A stretch of 64,000 bases of DNA from Colocasia esculenta (Eukaryota; Streptophyta; Magnoliopsida; Alismatales; Araceae): contig CM024755.1 of NCBI GenBank assembly GCA_014218235.1, positions 78,352,631 to 78,416,630 on the forward strand. Reading direction: 5' to 3'. The translations under genes were made by a program, and so were the position numbers. The notes beneath the pieces were generated by a model. It ran no database searches, was not told where the DNA came from, and saw nothing but the letters and a program-made list of their open reading frames with translations. Of this stretch, positions 47,861 through 59,801 are shown one piece after another. Numbering within the stretch: position 1 is the first letter of the stretch; each line of letters begins with the position of its first letter.

Positions 47861-48930
47861 TATTACAGGGAAGCATTAGAGCATCAAAGTGGTACCTTGA
47901 CAATGGGTGCTCAAGGCATATGACAGGTAACAAGAAACTGTTCTCTCATATCAAAAGTGAAGAAGGTATAGTAACCTATGGCAATAATGGCAAAGGATCA
48001 GTGATTGGTTGCGGATCCATTGGAAACCAAGATAAAATTCTGATAGAAGATGTACTATGCGTCAAGGAACTGAAGCACAACTTAATCAGCATTAGTCCAC
48101 TGTGTGACAAGGGTCACCAGATCAAGTTTCAGGAATCTAAGTGTTTGATCATCAAGGATGGTGCAATTGTCTTCGAAGCCAGCAGAGAAAAGAATCTTTA
48201 TGTACTGTATCTAGAAGAATTGAAAGATCAAGATATTTGTTTAGCAGCAAGTAAAGAGCAAAACACTGAACTATGGCACAGAAGGTTAGGTCACTACAGC
48301 TTGGATGGAATAAGAAAACTTATCAAACATAATCTAGTGGAAGGGCGGCTGAAGATAAACTCAAGACTGGAAAGCATTTGTGAACCATGTGCAAAAGGGA
48401 AGCATGCAAAATCCTCCTTCAAATCAAAGACAATAGTCACTACCTCCAAACCACTAGAACTGCTACACACAGATCTGTTTGGACCAATGAGAACTACCAG
48501 CCTGGGAGGAAAGAACTTTAGATTTGTCATAGTTGATGATTATTCAAGATTTACATGGGTATCCTTTTTAGAGCATAAAGATGACACATTTGAAAGTTTT
48601 GTGAAATTCAGTAAAGTAGTTCAAAAGGATAAGAAGTTCAGCATCATCAGTATCCGTTCAGATCATGGAGGAGAATTCCAAAACGATAGATTTGCAAAAT
48701 TTTGTAATGATCAAGGTATAGAACATAATTTCTCAGCATCTAGAACACCACAGCAAAATGGAGTAACTAAGAGGAAGAATAGAACCTTATTGGATATGGC
48801 TAGGACCATGCTATCTGAATATAACCTTCCAAGATACTTCTGGGCAGAAGCCATAAATATAGCATGTTACATTATAAATAGAGTCATGATCAGGCCAATC
48901 CTGAAGAATACTACATATGAGCTGTACTAG
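47803..48930 (+). pseudogene. SIRE-like protease, pre-integrase and integrase core
   Basis: One frame of 375 residues. The protease active site reads W-Y-L-D-N-G-C-S-R-H-M-T-G, with asparagine where serine or threonine is normal. The pre-integrase zinc motif is intact (L-W-H-R-R-L-G-H ... C-E-P-C). The integrase core has D (L-H-T-D-L-F-G) and D (I-R-S-D-H-G-G-E-F), but the catalytic glutamate of the usual V-x-E-R-K-N motif is lysine (codon 48769-48771). A stop follows at 48928-48930, and the integrase tail continues in decayed form to 49371. The long open frame suggests fairly recent inactivation. Confidence 0.9.
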
Positions 48931-49044
48931 AAAAGGAAGCCCAAGATCAGTCATCTCAGAACGATTGAATGTCCATACTTCATTCACAACAATGGTAAGA
49001 GAGAAATAGGTAAGCTGGATCCTGAATCCGATGAAGGGATCTTT

Positions 49045-50224
49045 ATGGGGTACACTTCTAAACCCAAAGGCTATAGAGTTTTTAATAAAAAAAGTTTATT
49101 GATTGAACAAACTATTCATATTATTTTTGATGAATCTAATCCTTCCTTGAGAAAGGAATCTGTAAGTGATGATGAAGACACATATAGTCTTACCCAGAAG
49201 CTGAAGGAATCTACCATCAAGGATGGTGAAGATCCACCCTTGGAAGAACTAAAACAAAAGGACATTATCCAGGATGATCTTCCAAAGGAATGGAGGTACA
49301 AAAAGGATCACCCTATTGATAACATCATTGGAGATCCATCAGTTGGGGTAACAACAAGAGGGAGAATTTGAAATGAGCATGATAGGAGAGCTCAACTACT
49401 TCTTTGTATTACAAATCAAACAAAGCAATGAAGGTACACATATCTATCAAGCAAAATACACCAAAGAATTATTAATGAAATTCGGGTTTGACAATGCTAA
49501 ACCACTGTCCACTCCAATGAGCACATCCACCAAGTTAGATAGTGATAAGGAAGGTAAGAAAGTTGATCAGAACCTTTATAGAGATATGATAGGGTCATTT
49601 CTTTATTTGACATCTAGTAGGCTTGATATTTTATTTAGTGTATGTATGTGTGCAAGATATTAGTCTGATCCTAAAGAATCTCATTTAATATCTGTTAAAA
49701 GAATTTTTAGATATTTAGCTAAAACTCATAACCTAGGACTATGGTATCCTAAATCTTGTGAAAGTAGTTTAGTTGGATATTCGGATGTTGACTATGCTGG
49801 ATGTAAAGTAGATAGAAAAAGCACCAGTGGTGGTTGTTAATTTCTTGCAGGCTACTTAGTCTCCTGGTCTTCAAAGAAGTAAAATTCAGTAGCATTATCA
49901 ACAGCTGAAACCGAATATGTAGCTGCTGGAAGCTATTGCACTCAACTCTTAACAATAGCTTGAAGACTATGGATTGCACATCAAGACCATCCCATTGCTG
50001 TGCGACAACACAAATGCAATAAATCTCACGAAAAGTCCAGTACATCACTCCAGGATGAAACACATAGAGGTCAGATATCATTTTATTAGAGATCATTATC
50101 TAATGGTAATATTAATATTTTATTTGTAGATACTCAGAATCAGTTAGCAGATATCTTTACAAAAGCCTTACCTGAAGAGAGATTTACGTATCTTAGAAGA
50201 GAACTAGGCATGTGCAATTTATAA
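49045..50224 (+). pseudogene. SIRE-like integrase tail, reverse-transcriptase end and RNase H
   Basis: The frame to 49371 ends V-G-V-T-T-R-G-R-I, the linker just before reverse transcriptase. The next residues (F-E-M-S-M-I-G-E-L-N-Y-F) belong to its end, so some hundreds of bases, including the Y-V-D-D active site, are deleted at about 49365. RNase H follows with D-V-D-Y-A-G, S-K-K-*-N-S-V-A-L-S-T-A-E-T-E-Y and ends I-F-T-K-A-L-P near 50160. At least five stops interrupt it, several at glutamine positions. Confidence 0.9.
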
Positions 50225-50628
50225 TAGATATGTCTGTACATAACTAAAATAATAAATTTCAGAATAATACTTATCCTTCCCGCTGGATTTAAGTAAATCC
50301 TTTATTGCTTACGTCATTAATTGCTATGGCGTTTTGGATTAATTCTTTATTGTTTGCTTTATCCTCTCTTCTTTTGTCATTATCTGCTTTTATTGCTCTG
50401 GCATTTCAAAAAGATACTTTATGTCTTGCCATTACGTCCAAAATCCTTGCCTCATCGATTTCCTCTCTCTATTATCTCTTTCGACTTGCTTTCCTGTGAA
50501 AACCCTCATCGACTCCAGAATCCCCTCTGTGTGCTTTCAAAGGATCTCTCCGTTCTCGCTCAAATTTCTTGAGGGATCTTGTTCCTCTCTTTCCCACGAT
50601 CCTCCAGAATCCTTCCTTGCTCGATTCC

Positions 50629-53600
50629 ATGGACGCTTCTGGGAGTTCCGACAGCGTGGGTGGTTATAGCGTCGCCTTCCTCACGACGGAGCAACATGAA
50701 AGATTTGCTTCTGTAAGGATCAAGCTATGTGGAAACAAGGCAGTGGACTTAGAAGCTCTAGAGAAGCATGGTATGCACAACACAGTTGAAGCTATTCAGA
50801 GGATGAAGTGGACAAAGATGTGTACTATTTTTGAACTGAGTTATCCAGACCTCGTGAAAGCTTTCTACACTTGCCTGAAAATAGAAGAAGATGGGTCTCT
50901 CTCTTCCACAGTCAAAGGTACACCCATTCACATCACTCATGATCTTTTGGAAAGATTATTTGGAGTTTCTACAGTCGGACATAGTTTGGTGAACTCTATG
51001 GACATTCATGCCAAGGGGCTAGGGATCATTGGAACAGAGTACAAGCTGAAGGATGGGAAGATCGACATCAACCAGTTCAATGCTTTTAACATAATATGGC
51101 ATTTCATAGTCTGTCAAATTTTGGTGCCGAGGAGTGTTACTTTTTCAACCTGCCCAAAGGGTGATGCTGATATGATGTTCTGGGCCATCCAAAATCAAGA
51201 TATCAACATGGCTCAAGTTATAATAGATAGGATGAAGTCTGCTGCAGAAATGATTTGGGATAAGAAGAATAAGTTGACAGTATCCCTACCATATGCCCAT
51301 TTGCTTACCAGAATTTTCAATCACTATGAAATTGATCTAAAGGGAGAATTGATGGAAAAGATGGGTCAGTCTATTCGGTCCAGAAACTGAAGAAGAGTGA
51401 ATTTTCTCTTGTGGGGAATGTTTGGACAAAGACTTCGGTGGCAGAAGGAGAGGCCATCATTGGTGAAGCTCCTGAAATACCTCTAGTCCAAGAGGCAGAG
51501 GCAGATGTCAGAATTGAAGAACCTCCTACATCTGTAAGGAGGTTTGAGGAAATAAACCCTGTGCACATTGAGCCCGTTGGACAATCATCTGAAGCTGTGA
51601 TCCCCTCTACAGTCCCTGCACTTGCTATTGAAGAATCTTTAGAGATTGTTGCTCACACTGAGGGGGAGCAGGAAGATACTCACATGGAAGACATCCCTAG
51701 TGTTCCTGCTGCAAATGTTAGTATGGAAGGTAGTTTGGCAGAAGTCATTTCGGAAGTTGTGGTACCAGGGCACAGTGAAGACATTCAGATGGAAGATGCT
51801 CCAGCTCAGGGGGAGCCAAAGATTCAAGGGGAGTCCACTGCTAGTGCTCCTACAGACCAGTTCCAGGAAGGTATTGTTGAAGACACCTCAGATGAGGAGG
51901 TTGAACCCATTATTAGCTCCAGTGGAAAGAGGAAGGGTGTTGCCTCAAGAATTCCTTTACTCACCAAGAAGGCACACTACAGATCCAAGAAGAAGAAGAT
52001 TCTTGTGCACTTGAAGCCAGTCATTAATAGACTGAATGCACATGGGGAGATTTTGTGCTCTTTGCAATCCGAAGTGACATCCATTTTTCTTAGTCAGAGC
52101 ACTGAAGCCAAGGAGATTGGAGCAGTTAAAACTGAGCTCCAGGAGATGAGGAGTGAGTTGGGTAGCTTGAAGCAGCTAGTGTCAGATCTTTCAGATTTTG
52201 TGAGGGTGCAATTATCTATTCCTGCCCCTCCTGCTCCCACTCAACCTATACCAGTAGTTAGTACAAGGTCTTCTGTATCAGAAGAACCAGTTGCCGGGCC
52301 ACCAGGGCCTTCTAAAGAGGAAGTCAGACCACTAGGGCCTTCTGAAGAGGAAGTCGGGCCACCAGGGCCATCAGTTGAAAAGTCAGGGCCATCAGGGCCA
52401 TATGAAGTTGAAGATGTTGGTACTGAGCCATCAGGGCCAGTGGAGTCAGTGGCAGAGCCAACCGGGTCTCAAGCATCTGTAGAAGTTGCTGCTGTGCCCT
52501 CAGAGCCTTCTGTCCCTTCAAATCTTAAGACTCCAGCCCCTTCTTCTCCACCTACATCCTTTATTGCTCCACCTGGACCTGAATCCTCCAAGAAACCACT
52601 TCCAAAACACATCCCTTCTCCTACACCTTTTTCTGCTACCTCTTCTTCTTCACCTACTTTTTCTACTGCCATTCCTCCTCCAACATTTGAAGAACCTACA
52701 GCATCATCATCTGCTGGTCCCTCATCTGCTGGACCATCTGCACCACCTCCTCCTACTTTTTTCACCTCCCTTCATCCACCCACTCCACCATCCTTCATCA
52801 CTATTATTCCGGAGAGTGCTAGTGTTCAAGGCCATGTCATTCAAGACATTAAAGATGAGTTTGAAGAAACAATTCTTCGCTCAGTCTTTTCTGTTTCATC
52901 TCATGTTAACAGGACAGATTCTCCCAGTCCTGCCTCCAAAAAGAGAAGAGTTTCTAAGGAACTTGCTCTCTCCTCTGAACCTCGATTCCCTCCTCTTTGG
53001 TTCTCTCTTTCTGTTGTAAATAGAAGGAGACTTCTCTACTGTAAATTCTTACAAAAATGCACCTTTGCTACACTTTTTGGCCTCCCTCATCTCAATTTCA
53101 CAGAACATCTCAATATTATTCTTCCTCTCTCTTCTCATCCAAACATGATCAGTCCAAAATCTTCTCATCAGCTGAGTCTAAGACTGAAGACCAGTGGGAT
53201 TGGGGTAATAAAGCTCTCTACAGAAAGTTTATGCTTGCCAGATCTGACAGGTTCCCACCCTCAGACCACCCTCTCACACTGACTGAGTGATTTGTCCTCC
53301 ACCACAGAAATACTTGGGGTCCCTTCATCCAGAGGGAAATCAAGTTAATCCGGCACTTCCAAATGTTCAATGATTATCGTTTTGTCAATAAACTTCCAGA
53401 AGTTCAGTTTGGTCAATTCAGGGCAGCCATTGCACAGCTCAGAACTAAAAATCCAGTCAATGCTTCTCTTCAATTGGAATTTTCTACTCTGAAGATGCCA
53501 GACATTATTTTTCTCCCTAAGCTACATTCCTTGCTCATGGACTTTGCTATGGGTCCTAGTATCTTTGAAAGATTTGCTAGAGTCATGGCCATAATTACTG

Positions 53601-53941
53601 TTCAGCAGGGAGCTCCTCTTGCTTTCCACCGATTTTTGTTCAGGGAATATCACAGGGGTTTTATCAAGTTAGATGTCTTAGCTCCTCTTTTGTCTGAAGC
53701 CGAAAGACATTTCCCCTCTGACTGGGAGAAGAACTATCACCAAGCTGCTCAACAATTGGATAATCTGAATCTCTCCCTGTCCAGATCCAACAAACCTACT
53801 CTATCTGCTGAACAATTATTGGATCTCAACTCCTTTAACTTGGTTCAGGACCCTTTTTCTATTTGGGTTGAGGTACAAAATCTATGTATCCCTAAAGAGG
53901 GAACTGTTACAGCACAAGATTTACTACCCTCTATCCATTGA
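50629..53941 (+). pseudogene. Extra ORF downstream of pol (about 1,100 residues, function unknown)
   Basis: The ATG at 50629 opens M-D-A-S-G-S-S. Residues 1-250 form a compact domain (L-T-T-E-Q-H-E-R-F, L-L-E-R-L-F-G-V, F-N-A-F-N-I-I-W-H-F) that looks like the putative plant transposon protein domain common in such ORFs. A frameshift near 51365 joins it to 51411-53282. That part has an acidic segment, a basic patch (K-K-A-H-Y-R-S-K-K-K-K), a coiled coil (L-Q-E-M-R-S-E-L-G-S-L-K-Q-L-V) and a long P/S/G-rich region with G-P-P-G-P-S-like repeats. After another shift, 53282-53941 holds a folded-looking C-terminal domain (F-G-Q-F-R-A-A-I-A-Q-L). I see no signal peptide or convincing membrane segment, so an envelope role is not supported. 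It is one or two indels from being open. Confidence 0.75.
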
Positions 53942-54384
53942 TAGATTTCCTCAGCATGCCAGTTTTAGGTCTACTAATTTATACCGGTCATCTCTTGGTA
54001 AATATGAGTATGCTAACTTTATTAAAGCTCAGAGGTAGCTCAACATCAAGAGACATCTACCAGATATGGGGCCTTCTTACAACATCAGTTGGGGTGCCTT
54101 TAAGAATTACTTTGAAGAGCAGGAAATCCAGGCTTAGCCAATCATTACTCGCCATGCCTCACTTCTGTCTCCTACCTTCTATATTTCTGACCCCCATTAA
54201 GTAATCGAATCTGCTATTTTGGCTCCCATTTATCTTAATCTCTTCTATTCTTTTGGCACCTTGTGTTTCTTTTTGCTTAATGACAAAAAGGGGGAGAAAA
54301 TATTCTGAAATACATAGTTTAAAATTTTCCAGCAAATTTATTTCAGTACCTTACTCTTGCATATCTTTATGTTTTGTCATCACC

Positions 54385-54398
54385 AAAAAGGGGGAGAT
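54385..54398 (+). other. Polypurine tract before the 3' LTR
   Basis: AAAAAGGGGGAGAT immediately precedes the 3' LTR start. A second tract, AAAAAGGGGGAGAAAA, lies at about 54285. Polypurine tracts prime plus-strand DNA synthesis. Confidence 0.88.
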
Positions 54399-54574
54399 TG
54401 ATGATCAGTCCACCTCCATATAATTTTATTTATTATATGTATTTTTGGTAATTAACAAAACCATTGAAAACATTATCTAACATCTTTCTCTGAATATTAT
54501 TAATAGGCATCAAGTCAATTAAAATCAGTAAGTTATCTACACAATGTGATTTGAAGTTCAAAGCATGAATTTTG

Positions 54575-54920
54575 TCTTGAATACATCGATTTCATATCAC
54601 TTAAACATCGATTTCATTGCTACATCAATTTCGTTGAATACATCGGTTTCGTATCACTTAAACATCGATTTCGTTGCTACATAGAGTTCGTTGAATACAT
54701 CGATTTCATATCATTTAAACATCGATTTCGTTGCTACATCGATTTCTTTGAATACATCGATTTCATATCACTTAAACATCGATTTCGTTGCTACATCGAT
54801 TTCATTGAATACATCTATTTCATATCACTTAAACATCGATTTCGTTGCTACATCGATTTTGTTGAATACATCGATTTCATATCACTTAAACATCGATTTC
54901 GTTGCTACATCGATTTTATT
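54575..54920. repeat. 57-bp tandem repeat built of ATCGATTTC words
   Basis: At least five consecutive units of about 57 bp: three ATCGATTTC words separated by ATATCACTTAAAC, GTTGCTAC and GTTGAATAC. Degenerate copies continue to 55385 with the CAACGATTTCAT variant. The period is a multiple of three, which produces a false 19-residue protein repeat. Confidence 0.9.
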
Positions 54921-55418
54921 TCACTTGAAAACATTGATTTCGGTAAAACAACAATTTCATTATAGATTTCACTTAAACAATGATTTCATCCTCAAAACAA
55001 CGATTTCTTTATTGAAATAACGATTTCATTATCGATTTCGCTTAAACAAGGATTTCATCATTGAAACAACGATTTCATTATTGATTTCACTTAAACAACA
55101 ATTTCATCATTGAAACAATGATTTCATCATCGCTACAATGATTCTGTTTCACTTAAACAACGACTTGGTCACTACAACGATTTGGTCGCTATAATGATTC
55201 TGTTTTCACTTAAACAACGATTTGGTTGTTGCTACAACGATTCGGTTGATACATCGACTTCTGTAGAACAACGATTTCATATCTACAATGACTTCATGTG
55301 AAACAACGATTTTACTTGAACAACGATATCATCTACGCATCGATTTATGTTAAATAACGACTTTGTAGAGAACATCGATTTCATTTCATTAGAACATGGA
55401 TTATGTTCACATCAACTT

Positions 55419-57082
55419 AGCTTATTTGGAACGCTTTGTATAGTCATTCCCTGTGGTCTAAGTTTGCTGAAAGTAGATTTCTTTTGTCTCCATTCTCTGA
55501 AGTCACCAAAGCATTTCCCACAGGTATTTTTAAAGAGGTTTTCACTACGGCTAGAAATATTATCATGCAGAACTCTAGATGGATTCTCGGGGATGGTAAG
55601 GATATTGATATTATTCGTCACAAGTGGATTGGCAGTGTGCCACTCATTGTAGCTCTCCCCAGTCTTGCTCAAGAGCCATTTAATTCAGTGAAAGATGTTG
55701 TTGACAATGATGATCATCCCTTCAGGAGGTTTATTGATATTTGTATGGTGTTGGACTATATAAACCTGTCAAACACCCCTGACAGGTGTGTTTGGACAGC
55801 CAATGCTAATGGGAACTTCTCTGCCAGCTCCGCCTTCCAGGTGATCAGGCCGAGGGGTGTTCATCGTTTAGCTCTGCTCAATATTTGGCATAATAATTTT
55901 AGTCCTAGGGCCACTATGTTTGGTTGGCGCGTACTGCATCGTGCGGTTCCCACTGATGATCGCATTTCAGATTGTGGCATTCAATTAGCCTCCTTGTGTT
56001 CCTATTGCACTAATCATTCGGTTGAAGATCTTAACCATCTATTCATTACTGGGGAGATCGCTATTTCCTTGTGGCGCTGGGCCAGTCCCCTTATTCATCA
56101 CAGTGTTATGGGTCCTCATATCTCTTCTACCCTATGGAATATTATCTCAGTGTCCAACTGCCATTCTGCTTCTGGTTTCATAGCTACCTATGCTGTTCTT
56201 TTGCTGCTGTGGGAGATTTAGAAGTTCAGATGTGCCAAGTGTTTTGATTCCAGAATGAAAGCTTTTAATAGAATCATCTCTGATATCACTTTTGCCATTA
56301 ACGTGGCTGTCCAAGGCATTATTTTTAAGAAGGAGTGCACCCAGAATCAGCTTAGTATTCTCCTGCATTATTGTTTCAAACCCAAAGTCAAGATGAAAAT
56401 GCCCAAAGTTGTCAGGTGGTCTCCTCCTCAGTATGGTTTTAGCCTCAACGTGGATGGTGCCTATAAAGGTAATCCCGGCCCTTGCGGCGGTGGAGGTTGT
56501 ATTCGGGATTCAAATGGTGATATTTGTCTGGGTTTTGCCTTCTTCTATGGTCAAGGAAACAGTGTGATTGCAGAGGTTCATGCTCTTTGTGATGGCTTAA
56601 GGTTGGCTGAATACCATGGCATTCCTATCTCTATTGTCCACTCGGACTCCCTTGCACTGGTGCACTCTCTTAAATCCAACAAGTGCCCTTCGTGGAAGTG
56701 TATTTGGTGGTGGCGTGCTGCAAGTTATCTTTTATGCAAATCGACCATCCAGCTTGTTCATGCCTACAGAGAGACCAACAGGGTGGCGGATGTACTGGCT
56801 TCTTATGCATGTGACAGAGGCAGTTGCTCAGTCTTTAGCCGTTTTTCTCTTCCCACTATGTGTAAAGGCCCAGCTTTGCTTGATAAAACTGGTCTCCCTT
56901 CTGTTAGGTTGTTCTAAATTCTGGTCTCCAGGGGTATGTCCCGTTGATTTCATGTATATGAGTTTTGATATATATAAAATTTGGTGTAGGACACAACCAG
57001 GGGAGTGAGAACACTATCTCCTGCTGGGAGATAGTGCACTTAGCTGGTTTGTTCTCCTTGTGCCCTTTACATTAAAAAAAAA
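55419..57082 (+). mobile_element. 5'-truncated L1-type LINE
   Basis: TGTTCACATCAACTT occurs just before (55404-55418) and just after (57083-57097) the insert, a 15-bp target duplication. The insert ends in a short poly-A (57074-57082). The coding part is the end of ORF2. First comes a zinc-binding reverse-transcriptase tail (W-x-N-x-F-S-P-R-A-T-M-F-G-W-R, C-S-Y-C...H...H), broken by TAG at 56219-56221. An RNase H domain follows with its four acids in place (L-N-V-D-G-A, I-A-E-V-H-A-L, V-H-S-D-S-L and R-V-A-D-V-L-A) and runs to a stop at 56915-56917. Endonuclease and polymerase are lost by 5' truncation. Confidence 0.93.
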
Positions 57083-59789
57083 TGTTCACATCAACTTGAT
57101 TTCATCATGGACTATGCGCACACCGACTCTCTCTTTCTGACTACAGCCTGTCTAAATACATCTCTCTCTCTTTTAATGATTACATTTAAGAGAGTTGTCA
57201 AACATTCTTGTTCAAATCATTTTTAAACATTCTTTAGTTCCATTCCACATGATATTCAAATGTATTTCAAATCTTTGTGGATTTCAAAGTTTGCCCACGA
57301 AAGCATGTTGTATCCCACATTGTCTAACATTTATTGTGATAGTATAAAACTCTGCACAATAAATCTTTTACCTGTCTTGCCTATTCACACAAAGTCAATG
57401 ACAGAATGGCATTTCCCTTTTAGTGTATCTTCATACAACACGACTGACAGTTTAGACAAAGATAAGTTGTCTAGGTGTCAGCATTTATTGTGTGTAGGGT
57501 TTCTGGAGGAAACACACGTCTCAAGATGGACCTGTCAAGCTAACAAGATGATAGAAGATTCAGACAATCTTTCCTCCTGAGTGTGTGCGTCTATTCGAGC
57601 ATTAATGGCTGCAGGCTCACTAGCTCTTTGCGTTCGAATAGTTTTTCTACAAGAAAATATTAATCACCTGAAGAACAACGAGAGCCAGCTCCTCCATTCC
57701 ATTTTTCCATAGCACTTAGCTCTATGTGAGAATAGTGCATTACTTTTGAGAGCTTGCGTTGATCTGAGAGAGAGAGAGAGTTCATTTGAGATAATCTTGT
57801 GTCTCTCAGTCTTCGCCTCAGATCAAGCATTGTCTATAAGCTTGGTCTTGGGGTCCTTCTCTTTAAACTCCTTTTTCTGTGAGCATTACTCTTCGTGTGT
57901 GAAGAGAAGACCTGTTGCATCAGGTGGTGTGATTCCTCTTCTGGTAGAGAAGAGAAGGCCAACTGGTGCTGGATGTGTAAGTGTCCTTAAGGGGGACTGT
58001 ACCATTGTTTAGTGGAATCCCAAGTGGTTGCTTGGGGACTGGACGTAGGATTCCTTGCGATAGGAGACCCGAACCAGGATAAAATTTCCTATTGTCTGTG
58101 TGATTGTTCTCTTTGTTTTGATTAACACTAACTCTAACTATCGATCTTAGTGTTGTCTGTCAAGTTTGTTTATTGACAAGAATTTTTACAAGAGGATTTT
58201 TTAGTAATCCATTCACCCCCCCTCTTGGCTTGCTATCTGGGCAACAGTAGCGACATGTCGACCTTTCGCTACCTAAATATGATGTTTGGGTTGCCTTTTC
58301 TACCTATTTCCAACTCCGACTTGGATTGGATTTGACGTAGGGATGTTTGAAAAGTAAAAACTAATGCCAGGGTGATCCAAATCATATAAAACCACCTCTT
58401 TTAGTTAGAGTACTTTCTATACCATGTACAGTAGCAAGTAATCGAGAAACAACAGTTGTTTGATAGGGTAACAAGATGTGTTGTGACAGTCTATGTGAAT
58501 CTGACATAGTACGCTTGTATGGACTAATACTCCCTATATGGATAGAGAAAATTGGGGAAACTAGTGCCAAATGAAACTAGACTCATAAGGGAACAAGTTC
58601 TATGTTAAGTTATCGATCTAGAAATGACTTCTTGAAGAGTTATAAAACTCGTAAGACAAGTCAGAGTTTAGTCAGGGCAGCATAATGTACTGATCATACT
58701 AGATTTAATTCGTGAAACCCACATGATAAAAATTGGGGAAAGCAGTAAGAACATGATCTAAACACATGTATGCAAGCATGAACAAGTTTAATTAGAGTTT
58801 GGCATGGAGATGGCCTACCTTTTGAGTTGAATAAGATTCGTTCTCCAGAAAGCCCTAGTTCTAACCACTTGGAGAAGAACGCCTAATACTTATGATCTAC
58901 TAGATAGAAATTGGGCAAAATAGTACCATAAGAAACTAGACTCAAAGATATTTTCAGAGGTATATGCTTTGCATGGTTTGGTCGAGGTTTTACTAACCTT
59001 TGGTGATGATCTTAGAAGGCCTTGTTTGTAGGTCGCAAGTGGAGATGAGCACGAAGTTGCTTCTTGCCCTTGCTTTCTCCTCGAGATCTCCAGCCACCAC
59101 AGCCTCCAAGCACGACCTCAGCAACCCTAGGGGTCGTCCCAAGGAAGAAAGGGGGCTTATTTAAAGGGGGATGGGTCTTTTGTTACCTAATTAGATTAGG
59201 AAACTATTAGGTACGAATTTAGGTGAATCCTTCCTTCAATAGAGAATTTCTCTCCCCAATTTGTGATGGACAGAATATGGAAATCTCCTTAGGTGGTAAC
59301 CATGAATTTGGGCTTGGTTTGAAGTCGAATGGAGGTCTATTGGGTGAAAATTTACCCTATCATGGTCCATTAGTGAATATTTCTGAATTTCGGGTTGTTT
59401 TCTTAGCATGAATTATTTTGTGGCCCAAAAAACTTCCTTTGGTCCAACTCTTCCATTGGGTTGTCAATACCCATTGTTTGAAGTCCATCCATGCTTTTTT
59501 TTTTTTTCATTTTTGGACTCACTTAAATACTCGTGATATTAATTATCTGACTTATTCCCTAAGTACAATAATAAGTCACAAAACGCCTTAAACATAGCCA
59601 ATCAAAATTTTCCTTGCATGAATTTCTTCGTGGGTCATTTGGGAGTATTATTTAGAGTTGAATTATGATTTGTATGGAATTTTCCAATGTGTTTTCGCAT
59701 CTGTATGTGTTTTTCTAATTCGAGAATATTAAATTATTATTTTCAATTTATTCTATTTTTTCAATTAATAAAATTTTCGGGGCTCTACA

Positions 59790-59801
59790 TCCTCCCCCAC
59801 T
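59790..59801 (-). other. Polypurine tract of gag-only element 2
   Basis: On the minus strand AGTGGGGGAGGA directly precedes the LTR start TGTAGAGCCCCG. The stretch 59802-60260 has no readable domain. Confidence 0.85.

Larger units (their letters stand above)
43799..58246 (+). mobile_element. SIRE-like copia retrotransposon with large extra ORF; reverse transcriptase deleted
   Basis: LTRs at 43799-46008 and 54399-58246 start TGATGATCAG and end CTGGGCAACA. GTAGC flanks both ends (43794-43798 and 58247-58251). The order is LTR, primer site, gag, protease, integrase, RNase H, a roughly 3.3-kb extra ORF, polypurine tract, LTR. Long LTRs, a second gag zinc knuckle and an ORF downstream of pol are features of the SIRE/Maximus lineage. 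Defects are a gag stop, protease D-N-G, integrase E to K, and loss of nearly all reverse transcriptase. It is non-autonomous now. It inserted into the LTR of gag-only element 2. Confidence 0.92.
54399..58246 (+). repeat. 3' LTR of the SIRE-like element, carrying a LINE insertion
   Basis: Same start and end as the 5' LTR. Without the LINE and one target copy it is about 2.17 kb. It has lost about 125 bp near 57631. By eye the two LTRs are roughly 95% identical, suggesting a moderate age. Confidence 0.9.
41783..59789 (-). repeat. 3' LTR of gag-only element 2, split by the SIRE-like insertion
   Basis: Ends (plus strand) TGTCACGTCCC at 41783 and CGGGGCTCTACA at 59789. Own sequence is 41783-43798 and 58252-59789. 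GTCGC/GCGAC words occur at 43668-43790, right at the SIRE insertion point, and continue at 58248-58275. No coding sequence in either half; the ORF at 59223-59411 is unsupported. Confidence 0.85.

Noticed and set aside
50305..50499. A hydrophobic ORF that might be a membrane segment before the extra ORF
   Set aside because: It is in the T-rich spacer between pol and the extra ORF, is not fused to it, and thymine-rich sequence yields L/F/S-rich frames by chance.
52486..53019. A leucine/histidine-rich ORF of 177 residues
   Set aside because: It is a shadow frame of the proline/serine-rich part of the extra ORF.
54691..55020. A repetitive protein with a 19-residue period
   Set aside because: It is the 57-bp LTR tandem repeat read in one frame; the period happens to be a multiple of three.
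54575..55385. A CRISPR-like array of regular repeats
   Set aside because: Repeats are degenerate, spacers repeat too, and the field is duplicated in both LTRs of a plant retrotransposon.
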